From NCBI GenBank assembly GCA_038231615.1, contig JBBRLA010000126.1, positions 1 through 15,560 of the forward strand: DNA of 15,560 bases, given 5' to 3'. Shown here in pieces: positions 7,037-14,655 of the stretch. The DNA is from JBBRLA01 sp038231615. Lineage in GTDB: Bacteria > Myxococcota_A > Polyangia > Palsa-1104 > JAEUJZ01. The position numbers were made by a program, and so were the translations under genes. Every line of letters starts with the position of its first letter. The stretch's first letter is position 1. The notes under the pieces are model-generated. The model saw only the letters and a list, made by a program, of their open reading frames with translations, had not been told where the DNA came from and did no database searches.

Positions 7037-8200
7037 GTGAATCAGCTCCGGTGTCTCCTGCGCTCTGCCCTGGTCGCTGCGGCCTTTGTGGGACGGCTGA
7101 CCTTGCGTGTCGAGGCGGCGCCGGCCCACCCGCCGCGGCCTGTGGTGGTCGCGCCCTTCTTGGTGCCCGCGGACCTTTCGGCCCTGGGACCGGAGCTGGC
7201 GCAGGCGGCGGTGGCGACGCTGCGGCAGGCCACGGTGGAGGCGAGGGTGGGACTGGCCAAGGGGGCGGACCTCTCGTGGAGTCTGAATGGGAAGCTGGAG
7301 GTGCTGGGGGAAGACCGGGTGCGGCTGGCCGCGACCTGTCACGGAGCCAGCGCCGAGGCCGTCGGCGACGTGGAGCGAGTGGACGAACTTTTGCGAGAAG
7401 TGATCGAGAAGCTGCGGCCCGGGCTGGCCTCGGGACCGACCACGCCCGCGGAGCCGAAAAAGCCGGTGAAGCAGGCGCAGGCACCGGTGAAGAAGGACCC
7501 GATTCCGAAGGGGCTGCCGGAAGCGAAGATCAAAACGAAGCCCGAAATCAAGACCGAGACCAAACCAGACACGAAAGCCGATTCGAAGCCCGAGGCCAGG
7601 CCTGAGACCAAGACGGACCCGAAGACCGAAGGGAAATCCGAAAAGCCGCCGGGCAAGGACGACACTGGATTGACGCCGCCTCTCGCGAGCGACGAGCCGC
7701 CCAGGCCGGTGTCGCCGGAGCAGCCGGCCCCCGAGGATACGATCCCGCGGGTGGCGGTGAACGTGGTGGGCGAGCCGCTGGTCCCACCGACGTCTCCGCT
7801 GCGAGGGACCGGTGCGCCGGCTCAGCAGGCGCTTGTCGGTTATCTGAAGCGCCGGCTGCACGTGGTGGGGGTGCCGGTCCCATCGGTGGGGCTGGTGGAC
7901 GGCCGGGAGGCGGCGGCGCGTTCGACGGCGGTACGGGCGCACTTCACGCTGATGGTGCGCTTCGACGCCCTGAACATCCTGCCCTCGGCCAGCGGCGGCT
8001 TCGGGCTGCTGACGCTGACCGGGCGCATCCACGTGGTCCTCTTGCGGGACGGGAAGCTGCAGATCGACCGCAGCTTCGCCCTGCCATCGACCTACTTCAC
8101 CCAGGCGGACCCGCCGGGCACCATCGCCTCGCGGGCGGTGCAGGCCGCGATGGATTCGATTCACGGCGAACTGGCGGCGAAGCTCTCGGCGCACCCATGA
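7037..8200 (+). CDS. Exported protein of unknown function with a Lys/Pro/Glu linker
   Basis: I do not recognise this 387-residue protein as a named family. It starts at GTG with a weak AAGG nearby. A hydrophobic signal region covers about 10-28, with possible cleavage near VEA-AP. Residues 35-130 form a compact part, starting PVVVAPFLVP and continuing with an Ala/Leu-rich helix; this recalls the TolB N-terminal-like or GNA1162-like fold of periplasmic proteins, a guess from pattern only. Residues 137-235 are a low-complexity linker rich in Lys, Pro, Glu and Thr (repeated KTKPE/KTETKPD-like units at 164-200), fit to span the periplasm. Residues 236-387 are a second globular part with RAHFTLMVRFDAL and LTLTGRIHVVLLRDG strands and a final helix. 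It follows the pilus operon in the same direction 118 bases later and meets the channel gene head to head at its 3' end. A role in the envelope is likely. Confidence 0.75.
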   Translation: MNQLRCLLRSALVAAAFVGRLTLRVEAAPAHPPRPVVVAPFLVPADLSALGPELAQAAVATLRQATVEARVGLAKGADLSWSLNGKLEVLGEDRVRLAATCHGASAEAVGDVERVDELLREVIEKLRPGLASGPTTPAEPKKPVKQAQAPVKKDPIPKGLPEAKIKTKPEIKTETKPDTKADSKPEARPETKTDPKTEGKSEKPPGKDDTGLTPPLASDEPPRPVSPEQPAPEDTIPRVAVNVVGEPLVPPTSPLRGTGAPAQQALVGYLKRRLHVVGVPVPSVGLVDGREAAARSTAVRAHFTLMVRFDALNILPSASGGFGLLTLTGRIHVVLLRDGKLQIDRSFALPSTYFTQADPPGTIASRAVQAAMDSIHGELAAKLSAHP

Positions 8201-8209
8201 AGCAACGCG

Positions 8210-8227
8210 TGGGTCTACGCAGACCCA
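8210..8227. terminator. Hairpin between convergent genes
   Basis: TGGGTCT (8210-8216) and AGACCCA (8221-8227) are perfect seven-base arms around an ACGC loop. The hairpin covers the stop codon of the channel gene (8215-8217) and lies ten bases after the stop of the plus-strand gene. It could end transcripts from both sides, but neither side has a T run, so it may only be a transcript-stabilising structure. Confidence 0.35.
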
Positions 8228-9165
8228 GGCCCTTCGGTCGAAAGAAGCCCGGTCGTTCCGGGCGCTGCGGGGGTCCCGGGCGCCTCGATTGGCACCACCT
8301 CGTGGAAGTGGCGGTAATCGATCTCGCGGCTGCCGTCGGGGTAGATGGTCAGCACGTCGCGGAAGCGGGCGTTTATCACGATGTCGTCCGGCTTGTAGCT
8401 GTAGCGGGCGTGTACGCTGGCGGCGAATGTCTCGTCGGTGCCGCTGAGCGAGAGGATGATGTCGGCGTTCTGCTCCCGCAGGCGGGCGATGGCGCCCTCG
8501 CCGTAGAAGGGGCTTTTCTCATCGATGCGGTGCATCGCCTGCCAGCTCAGAAGGAAAAGGGCCGTGCGCTCGCGGACCAGGGGCAGCTCGATGGGGACCC
8601 GGATGGACTCGCCCTCCCGGGTCTGTTGCCGCACCAGCACCAGCACCCGCAGTTGCGCCTCGATGATGTTGTTGTGTCGCCAGTTGGCCATGCGGAAGAG
8701 CAGGTGCGGCACGCCGTCGCGGGTGGCCAGGCAGATCTTCTCGGAGAAGAGCACCCGGGCAGTCGGCCGGGCGAACTTGGCGAAGGTGATGCCGGTGACC
8801 AGGGCCACCCCGAGCATGCCCAGGATGGCCTCCAGCGTCACCATGATATGGGCGAAGCGCGTGGCCGGCGACATGGCCCCGTAGCCGATGGTGGCCATGG
8901 TCTGGACGCTGAAGTAGAAGGCGTCTTCGAGCGAGCCGGTGCGGGCCCCGACGATCGACCCGGGCTGCGCCGCGTAGACCACGGCGAAGAGCGCGTTCAC
9001 CGACAGGAAGACGAAGGACAGCAGCAGGAAGAACTCGGTCCACGAGCGGGTCAGGATGACGTGGTACAGGTCCTGGAAGGGAGAGAAGCGGCGCCCCAGC
9101 GCCCGGGTGTGGGGAATGGCCCCCTTCGCCTGCCGCAAACTGACGCGTTTTTGACCACTGGCCAT
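8215..9165 (-). CDS. KirBac-type inward-rectifier potassium channel
   Basis: The protein has 316 residues, close to known KirBac channels. An amphipathic slide-helix region (LYHVILTRSW, 33-42) leads to TM1 (about 45-66). A pore helix with FYFSVQTMA follows, then the selectivity filter TIGYG (92-96) and TM2 (about 106-130, HIMVTLEAILGMLG). The cytoplasmic immunoglobulin-like domain shows the family pattern: HLLFRMANWRHNNIIEA (154-170), EGESIRVPIELPL, FLLSWQAMHRIDEKSPFYG. These channels pass K+ across the inner membrane as tetramers. I chose the ATG at 9165. The upstream ORF extension overlaps the phosphatase gene and is not channel-like. The best ribosome binding site (GGAGG, 9180-9184) is 14 bases away and better spaced for an out-of-frame ATG at 9172; an in-frame GTG at 9180 has no binding site of its own. 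It lies 44 bases after the phosphatase gene, likely in one operon. Confidence 0.93.
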   Translation of the reverse strand: MASGQKRVSLRQAKGAIPHTRALGRRFSPFQDLYHVILTRSWTEFFLLLSFVFLSVNALFAVVYAAQPGSIVGARTGSLEDAFYFSVQTMATIGYGAMSPATRFAHIMVTLEAILGMLGVALVTGITFAKFARPTARVLFSEKICLATRDGVPHLLFRMANWRHNNIIEAQLRVLVLVRQQTREGESIRVPIELPLVRERTALFLLSWQAMHRIDEKSPFYGEGAIARLREQNADIILSLSGTDETFAASVHARYSYKPDDIVINARFRDVLTIYPDGSREIDYRHFHEVVPIEAPGTPAAPGTTGLLSTEGPGSA

Positions 9166-9209
9166 GGCCCATGGTAGCACCTCCGCGGAGAGGGGTCGGC
9201 GCGCCAGGT

Positions 9210-10577
9210 CTACGGGCGGGTCAGGCTGAAGCTGTCGAAGGGCATGTCGGTGTCGGCGCTGAAGGCGCGCAGGTCGAGGGCCTTCCGGCGCACCTGCAGG
9301 AGCAGCATGCTGTGGGTCTTCTTCGACACGGCGGTCCAGGCGCCGGTGCCGTTGTCGTAGAGTTCCGCCCCGGCGCTGCCGGCGATGACGTAGACCGTGC
9401 CATCCTTGGGGCTCGGCTGCTTCTGATCGCCGCGCATGGGCCACGTGCGCTCGTAGTCGTGGTCGTGGCCGTTGAGCACCAGATCGGCATGGTACGTATC
9501 GATCACCGGCCCGAAGAGCGCCCGCAGCTTGGGATCGCCGCCATGCATGGACGCGGACCACAGCGGCCGGTGGTGCATGACCAGGCGCCAGCGGCTTCCG
9601 TCCGCGGTGGCGGCCTTCAGGTCGGCATCCAGAAACGGCGTCGCCTTGCCGGCCAGGTCCCCGGTGTCCGCGGGCGAGTCGTTGAGCACGCTGACGTGGA
9701 TCGGCCCGTAGTCGAAAGAGAAATTTTCCTCATTCCCCGGGAAGGCGAACTGGGAATAGTAGTTGATGGCGTTGATGTCGTGGTTGCCGGCGGCCCCGAT
9801 GAGCGGGATGCTCGCCAGGATGGGGTCGGCGTTGAGAAAAAACTGATCCCAATCTCCCTGGAACGTCCCCAGGGTCACGGCATCCCCCGAGAAGAGGATC
9901 AGGTCGGGCGGACCCAGCCGCACGAGCTGCTGCAGCGCCTGCCCCCAGGTGCTGTAGCCGTCGCGGGTGTCGCCAATGACCGCCACCAGAAGCTGCGCAT
10001 CGGGCTTTGTGGCCAGGTCCGGGGCGGTGTGGAACTTGTAGGTCTTCGAGAAGACCTCCTTGCCATCAGTGCCGCCGCCGCCCACCTGGTAGCTGTAGGT
10101 GGTGTCGGGCAAGAGGCCGCACAGATGGGCCTCGTGGATGCGCGAGTCCGGGCGGTTGCCGCTGGGGTAGGTGAAGGTGTAGCCGCCGGCGCTCTTGTCC
10201 AGGGCGTCCCCGGCGCCGAAGCGTACCTGGGTGGCCAGGGTGGCATCGTCTTTGGTGCGCCACACCATGTTCATCGAGCGGGAGGCGTCGCCGGTGAAGG
10301 CGAGGTGTACGGCGTAGGGCGTGGGGTCCGGGCCCAGCATCGCCGTGCCCGGGACCGGGGCGGTGGCGCCGTCGCGGGTGGTGATGCCGTAGCCGCAGCC
10401 GGCGACCTGGACGGTACCCCCCGCCCCGGGATCGCCCGCGTCGGGCGGGTTGTTGGGGGTGCTACAGCCCGGTGCCCCGGCCAAGAAAAGCCAAACCGGG
10501 GAGACCAGGCACAGCGAAACGACACCTGCAGACTGCCTCATTTGAGGGGAGCATAACCGGAAGCCGCGCGAACGCAC
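9210..10577 (-). CDS. Purple-acid-phosphatase-like metallophosphoesterase, probable lipoprotein
   Basis: The protein has 455 residues. A hydrophobic signal (about 16-35) ends in a loose lipobox APGC (Cys38), followed by a Pro/Asp/Gly linker typical of a surface or periplasmic lipoprotein. Residues 85-185 look like the fibronectin-like N-terminal domain of purple acid phosphatases (MNMVWRTKDD, HLCGLLPDTTYSYQVG). The catalytic domain shows the metallophosphoesterase metal-site blocks in order: VIGDTRDG (200-207), FSGDAV (229-234), GNHD (264-267), MHHRP (334-338) and NGHDHDYERT (369-378). These bind two metal ions and hydrolyse phosphate esters; the substrate is unknown. The GTG start at 10577 has GGTGA seven bases upstream; an ATG at 10541 would give a shorter signal peptide and lacks a good binding site. 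It follows the Rieske gene by 27 bases and precedes the channel by 44. Confidence 0.9.
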   Translation of the reverse strand: MRSRGFRLCSPQMRQSAGVVSLCLVSPVWLFLAGAPGCSTPNNPPDAGDPGAGGTVQVAGCGYGITTRDGATAPVPGTAMLGPDPTPYAVHLAFTGDASRSMNMVWRTKDDATLATQVRFGAGDALDKSAGGYTFTYPSGNRPDSRIHEAHLCGLLPDTTYSYQVGGGGTDGKEVFSKTYKFHTAPDLATKPDAQLLVAVIGDTRDGYSTWGQALQQLVRLGPPDLILFSGDAVTLGTFQGDWDQFFLNADPILASIPLIGAAGNHDINAINYYSQFAFPGNEENFSFDYGPIHVSVLNDSPADTGDLAGKATPFLDADLKAATADGSRWRLVMHHRPLWSASMHGGDPKLRALFGPVIDTYHADLVLNGHDHDYERTWPMRGDQKQPSPKDGTVYVIAGSAGAELYDNGTGAWTAVSKKTHSMLLLQVRRKALDLRAFSADTDMPFDSFSLTRP

Positions 10578-10604
10578 GGGAATTTCACCCGGGGGAGCGC
10601 GAGG

Positions 10605-11135
10605 CTACGCGGTGCGGCCGGTGAGTTCGGCGATGAAGATGTTGACGCCCACCACCAGCAAGTTGTTCTGCCGCGTCAGTTCCAGGTGCCAGAGCGGGTC
10701 GGTGGTCGGCCCTTGCCGGATCGCGCCGTCGAACTGGTAACGCGAGCCGTGACAGCGGCAATCGTAGCTCTTGTCCACGTCGTTGATGTACACCGGACAG
10801 CCGGCGTGGCGACAGTAGGACCAGATGGCCATGAAGCCCTTGGCGTCGCGGGCGATGATGGTGCGCGACATCGAGAAGAAGACGCTCTGCACGATGATGC
10901 TCTGGCCGACCTGGAGGTTGCCGGCCTCGGGCACGGAGAAGGTCTCCTTCTGGGGCAGACCGAAGTCGTGGGGGGCCATGTCCGTCATCTGCGGGGGGGG
11001 CGCGCCGCCGCAGGCCGCCAGGCAGCCCGCGCTGACGCCTCCCACGACCGTGAGGAAATTTCGCCGGTTCGACAGAAGCGAGGCGTCGTCAGTCAAAGTT
11101 TCTTTCGGCATAGGGGGTACGAGCGGTGCGGACAT
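10605..11135 (-). CDS. Rieske [2Fe-2S] protein, Tat-exported lipoprotein
   Basis: The protein has 176 residues. The N-terminus carries a Tat-type signal, SNRRNFLTVVGGVSAG (22-37), ending in a lipobox LAAC (39-42), so it is probably a lipid-anchored, folded-exported protein. The Rieske cluster motifs are complete: C-x-H (Cys108, His110) in CRHAGCP, and C-x-x-H (Cys126, His129) in CRCHGSRY. Cys113 and Cys128 are placed to form the disulfide seen in high-potential Rieske proteins. SRYQFDGAIRQGP fits the usual strand after the second motif. There is no cytochrome b or c1 gene beside it, so it is more likely a stand-alone arsenite-oxidase-like or electron-carrier Rieske than part of a bc1 complex. 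AAGGA lies a few bases before the ATG. It is the first gene of a probable operon with the phosphatase and the K+ channel. Confidence 0.92.
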   Translation of the reverse strand: MSAPLVPPMPKETLTDDASLLSNRRNFLTVVGGVSAGCLAACGGAPPPQMTDMAPHDFGLPQKETFSVPEAGNLQVGQSIIVQSVFFSMSRTIIARDAKGFMAIWSYCRHAGCPVYINDVDKSYDCRCHGSRYQFDGAIRQGPTTDPLWHLELTRQNNLLVVGVNIFIAELTGRTA

Positions 11136-11419
11136 GTCGTTCCTTTCCCGAGGGTTTCGCTGGATCTCGCGGTGGTGACGTCGAGGCAGTACGCTTTACC
11201 AGAGCCAGAGGAAAACAAAAGGATCGTCGCGGGGAACGCGCCGCTCAGATGGCCGCCACAGTCCTATTATGCACGGGCTCTTTGCGCTGCGGCACCTGGA
11301 TTTTGCACGGTCCCCCCGGTTTCTCGTCCGTCGATTGATGGCCGGCACTACCCGGCGCATCCAGACTACATCGTGGCACGGGTGGCGGGTCCTGTGCGGG
11401 AAGGGTAGGATGTCCGGCC
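11136..11419. other. Divergent intergenic region between the Rieske operon and the oxidoreductase
   Basis: This 284-base stretch must hold the promoters for both directions. The only AT-rich hexamer of note is CATAAT on the minus strand (11266-11271), which would serve the Rieske operon, but its -35 region is poor and its leader would be about 125 bases. No good sigma-70 pair was found for the rightward gene. A short GC stem GCCGG-N6-CCGGC lies near 11342-11357. Short ORFs here lack gene-like features. Confidence 0.5.
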
Positions 11420-12904
11420 ATGTCCTCTGCACACGTGAAGGAGCGTGCCCGTTCGCGGGAGTATGACGCCGTCGTCGTGGGCGCCGGCCCCAACGGCCTG
11501 AGCGCGGCGATCGTGCTGGCGCAGGCCGGCTGCTCGGTGCTCTTGGTGGAGGCAGCCGCGCAGGTCGGCGGCGGCGTTCGTTCTGGCGAACTGACCCTGC
11601 CTGGTTTCATCTCCGACATCTGCTCCGCCGCCTACCCCTTGGGCAAGGGCTCGCCTTTCTTCCGCACCCTGCCCCTTGCCGATCACGGCCTCGTCTGGGT
11701 CGACCCCCCCGTGGCGCTGGCCCACCCTCTTGATGATGGCACCGCCGTGCTGCTCCACCGCTCGCTGCCGGCCACCGCCGACAATCTTGGCCCCGACGCC
11801 GGGGCCTACCAGGCGCTGATGGCGCCGCTGCTCCGCGACTTCGATGTACTGGTCGAGGGCTCCCTCGGCCCGCTGCGCCTCCCCAGCCACCCCATCGCCA
11901 TGGCCCGCTTCGGCTGGCACGCCTTCCGCTCCGCCCGCGGCCTGGCAGAGGAGCACTTCGCCGGGGACCGCGCCCGCGCCCTCTTCGCCGGGGTCGCCGC
12001 CCACGCCATGCTGCCCCTGGAGGATCTGTCCACCGCGGCCATCGGGCTTCTCCTCTCCCTTGCCGGCCACGCCGTCGGCTGGCCGGTGGTCCGCGGGGGG
12101 GCGCAGCACCTCTCCGACGCCCTGGCCTCCTACCTGCGTTCCCTTGGCGGCGAGATCCTCACCGGCGCGCGGATCGCCTCGGTGGACGAGTTGCCCGCCG
12201 CCAGGGCAGTGCTCCTCGATCTATCGCCCAGGCAGGTACTGCGACTGGCCGGGCACCGTCTGTCCGCCGGCTACCGCGCCCGCCTCTCCGCCTTCCGCTA
12301 CGGCTTCGGCTCCTTCAAGCTGGACTATGCTCTCGACGGCCCCATCCCCTGGCGTGCCCCCGAATGCGCCCGCGCCGGCACCCTGCACCTTTCCGGCACC
12401 CTGCCCGAGATTGCCGCCTCCGAACAGCAGGTTGCCCGGGGAGAGCACCCCGAGCGCCCCTATGTTCTGGTCATCCAGCCCAGCCTTTTCGACCCCACCC
12501 GCGCGCCCCCCGGCAAGCACACGGCCTGGGCTTACTGCCACGTCCCCAACGGCTCCACCGTCGACATGACCGGGGCCATCGAGGGGCAGATCGAACGCTT
12601 CGCCCCGGGCTTCCGCGACCTTGTGCTGGCACGCCACGTCAAAAGCCCCGCCCGCCTGGAAGCCTATAATGAGAACTACATCGGCGGCGACATCAACGGC
12701 GGGGCCTCCGACCTGCGGCAGCTCTTTTCTCGGCCGACCTCGTTTTATGACCCCTACGCCACCTCGGACCCCGGCCTTTTCATCTGCTCCGCATCGGCCC
12801 CGCCCGGCGGTGGGGTCCATGGGCGCTGCGGCACCTTCGCCGCGCTGCGCGCCCTCGCTCGCCTGGGCGTCCGCGACCGCGCCAGCAATAGAATCTTGCC
12901 CTGA
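11420..12904 (+). CDS. Phytoene-desaturase-like FAD-dependent oxidoreductase
   Basis: The protein has 494 residues. The N-terminus carries the dinucleotide fold: YDAVVVGAGPNGLSAA (15-30) with GAGPNG, then Glu44 at the end of strand two and GGGVRSGE (50-57), the second FAD-contact motif of this superfamily. The C-terminal FAD block is GLFICSASAPPGGGVHGRCG, before a final helix. Phytoene desaturases, carotenoid isomerases and retinol saturases share this layout and act on polyprenoid or other lipid chains. No phytoene synthase or other carotenoid gene is in the window, so the substrate is open. The ATG has TAGGA about nine bases upstream. The Hsp70-like gene follows after 44 bases in the same direction. 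The superfamily call is firm; the specific reaction is not. Confidence 0.9.
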   Translation: MSSAHVKERARSREYDAVVVGAGPNGLSAAIVLAQAGCSVLLVEAAAQVGGGVRSGELTLPGFISDICSAAYPLGKGSPFFRTLPLADHGLVWVDPPVALAHPLDDGTAVLLHRSLPATADNLGPDAGAYQALMAPLLRDFDVLVEGSLGPLRLPSHPIAMARFGWHAFRSARGLAEEHFAGDRARALFAGVAAHAMLPLEDLSTAAIGLLLSLAGHAVGWPVVRGGAQHLSDALASYLRSLGGEILTGARIASVDELPAARAVLLDLSPRQVLRLAGHRLSAGYRARLSAFRYGFGSFKLDYALDGPIPWRAPECARAGTLHLSGTLPEIAASEQQVARGEHPERPYVLVIQPSLFDPTRAPPGKHTAWAYCHVPNGSTVDMTGAIEGQIERFAPGFRDLVLARHVKSPARLEAYNENYIGGDINGGASDLRQLFSRPTSFYDPYATSDPGLFICSASAPPGGGVHGRCGTFAALRALARLGVRDRASNRILP

Positions 12905-12948
12905 GGGCGTGGGGCCGATAGGCTCACCGGAAGAGGACGACATCATCC

Positions 12949-14583
12949 ATGGCAGCTCGCGTCGGCATCGATCTAGGAACAACCAACACCGTGGTGGCGC
13001 TGGTCGACCGCGGCAACTACCCCGTGCTTCCGGTCTCCGTCGGCGGCGAGGCCCGCCTGTCGACACCGACGCTCCTTTCCTGGCGCGGTGACGAGGTCCG
13101 CCTGGGCTGGGACGCCCTGCACGTCTGGGGGCTCCCCGACTGGGAACTTTTCAGCTCGCCCAAACGCTGGCTGGGCGTGCCCTCGCCGCCCATTCCGGTG
13201 GGCCCGGCAGGTTCGCTCGACTCGGAACATGGGAAAAACTCCGGCGCCCGTATGGAGGACATCCTGCGCCTCTTTTTCCGCCGGCTCAGAGACGACATCC
13301 TCGCCTCGCCCCACGTCGAGGCCGACCTGGGCCCAGATGACGAAATCGAGGCCATGATCGGCGTGCCCGCCAACGCCAACAGCCTTCAGCGTTATCGCAC
13401 CCTGTCCGCGGCCCGGCAGGCGGGCTTCCGAGTGCTGGGCCTGCTGCACGAGCCCACCGCCGCCGCCATCGAGTACGCCCACCGCCACCCGGCCTTTGGC
13501 CGCGGCAAGGAGCGGCGCCACGTCCTGGTCTACGACCTGGGCGGCGGCACCTTCGACGTGGCCATCGTGCGCATCGACCCCGACGGCTTCTACGTGGTCC
13601 GATCCGCCGGAGTCGAGCGCCTGGGCGGTGACGACTTCGATCGCATCCTGGCCGAGATGGCCTTGCAAAAGGCCGGCCTTTCCTACGACGACCTCCCGTG
13701 GAACGCACAGCACCGCCTGCTCCTGCGCTGCCGCGAGCTGAAGGAATCGATCCGCGGCACCACCAAGAAGGTGCTGGTGGACCTGGAGGACCTGGGCGCG
13801 GGCGAGGCGGCGATCTTCACCGCCGAATACTACGAACGCTGCCAGCCCCTGGTCACTCAGACCATCGAGACCCTCTCCGCGGTGATGAGCGACAGTCAGC
13901 TCGACTTTGCCCAGCTCGACGCCCTCTTGCTGGTCGGTGGCGGCAGCCAGATGCACCTGGTCCAGCGGCAGCTCAAAGAGCGGGTCGGCGCACGGCTGAA
14001 GATCTCGCCGCACCCCTTCGCCTCCACCGCGGTAGGCCTGGCCATCCACGCCGACCGCTCGGAGGTCGCGCCGGTGAAGGACCGCTTCGCCCGCCACTTC
14101 GGCGTGTGGCGCGAGAGCGAGGCCGGCGAGCGGAAGAGCTTCGACACCATCTTCGGCCGGGACACCGCCCTGCCGCCCCTGGGCGAGACCCTCCTGGTCA
14201 AGCGCATCTACCACCCGGCGCACAACATCGGCCACTTCCGCTACGAGGAATGCGCCACCCTGGACGCCGCCGGCACCCCCGTTGGGCACCACACCCCGTG
14301 GTGCGAGATTCACTTCCCCTTCGACCCGGCCCTGGCAGGCAGCGATCGCCTGGACCTCGAAGCCGTGCAGCGCACCGAGCGTTTCTCCGGTTCCCTGGTG
14401 GAAGAACGCTACGAGTGCGACAGCCAGGGCCTGATCACCGTGCGCCTCCTGCGCTTCGAGCCGCCGCTCTCGTGCTCGTACCTCTTGCACGGGCCCGAGC
14501 AGGTGACCCCTACTCGCCCCTCCCCGGCTCGTACATCGAATCGATCAACTCCCGATACCGCTCCGTCACCCCCTTCCGCTTGA
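12949..14583 (+). CDS. Atypical Hsp70/DnaK-family protein
   Basis: The protein has 544 residues. The Hsp70 ATPase domain is complete: VGIDLGTTNTVVALVD (5-20, phosphate 1), PKRWLG (71-76), IGVPANAN (137-144), EPTAAAIEYA (168-177), VYDLGGGTFDVAI (194-206, phosphate 2), RLGGDDFDR (224-232), KESIRGTTK (265-273) and LLVGGGSQM (327-335, adenosine). After PFASTAVGLAIHA (356-368) the usual DnaK peptide-binding domain is not recognisable. Instead there is a distinct C-terminal region with TIFGRDTALPPLGE, NIGHFRYEEC and WCEIHFPFDP, probably beta-rich, and no alpha-helical lid or EEVD tail. It probably acts as an ATP-driven chaperone-like protein with its own client range. The last 29 residues are rich in Pro, Ser and Thr and may not be conserved. 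AGAGGA at 12932-12937 is 11 bases before the ATG. No dnaJ or grpE is nearby. Confidence 0.9.
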   Translation: MAARVGIDLGTTNTVVALVDRGNYPVLPVSVGGEARLSTPTLLSWRGDEVRLGWDALHVWGLPDWELFSSPKRWLGVPSPPIPVGPAGSLDSEHGKNSGARMEDILRLFFRRLRDDILASPHVEADLGPDDEIEAMIGVPANANSLQRYRTLSAARQAGFRVLGLLHEPTAAAIEYAHRHPAFGRGKERRHVLVYDLGGGTFDVAIVRIDPDGFYVVRSAGVERLGGDDFDRILAEMALQKAGLSYDDLPWNAQHRLLLRCRELKESIRGTTKKVLVDLEDLGAGEAAIFTAEYYERCQPLVTQTIETLSAVMSDSQLDFAQLDALLLVGGGSQMHLVQRQLKERVGARLKISPHPFASTAVGLAIHADRSEVAPVKDRFARHFGVWRESEAGERKSFDTIFGRDTALPPLGETLLVKRIYHPAHNIGHFRYEECATLDAAGTPVGHHTPWCEIHFPFDPALAGSDRLDLEAVQRTERFSGSLVEERYECDSQGLITVRLLRFEPPLSCSYLLHGPEQVTPTRPSPARTSNRSTPDTAPSPPSA

Positions 14584-14599
14584 ATCGATCGAATCGATC
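14535..14599. repeat. Repeated palindromic element (GAATCGATC), possible operator
   Basis: GAATCGATC occurs at 14538-14546, 14582-14590 and 14591-14599. Twelve bases, ATCGAATCGATC, are repeated exactly at 14535 and 14588, 53 bases apart (close to five helical turns). Each copy is centred on a palindrome (ATCGA-A-TCGAT); the second extends to CGATCGA-A-TCGATCG (14586-14600). The second copy lies in the gap before the acyltransferase, the first inside the 3' end of the Hsp70-like gene. Regulatory use is inferred. Confidence 0.4.
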
Positions 14600-14655
14600 G
14601 CCACGCTCATGTTGTGTAGTATACCCGGCGCGCGCCACAAGACGCAGAGGACCCC

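Noticed and set aside
8197..10556. Two long plus-strand frames (8197-9177 and 9171-10556) opposite the channel and phosphatase genes
   Set aside because: They are rich in Gly/Ala/Val/Arg and lack motifs, whereas the minus strand carries the TIGYG filter and the full metallophosphoesterase motif set.
680..12935. Similar short strings near 690 and 12911 (around GGCCCGATAGG / GGGCCGATAGG) as a dispersed repeat
   Set aside because: Only about ten bases are shared and the flanks differ; this is expected by chance in GC-rich DNA.
12973..14490. A 505-codon minus-strand frame opposite the Hsp70-like gene
   Set aside because: It is the mirror of the Hsp70 frame with no recognisable domain. The Hsp70 motifs on the plus strand are decisive.
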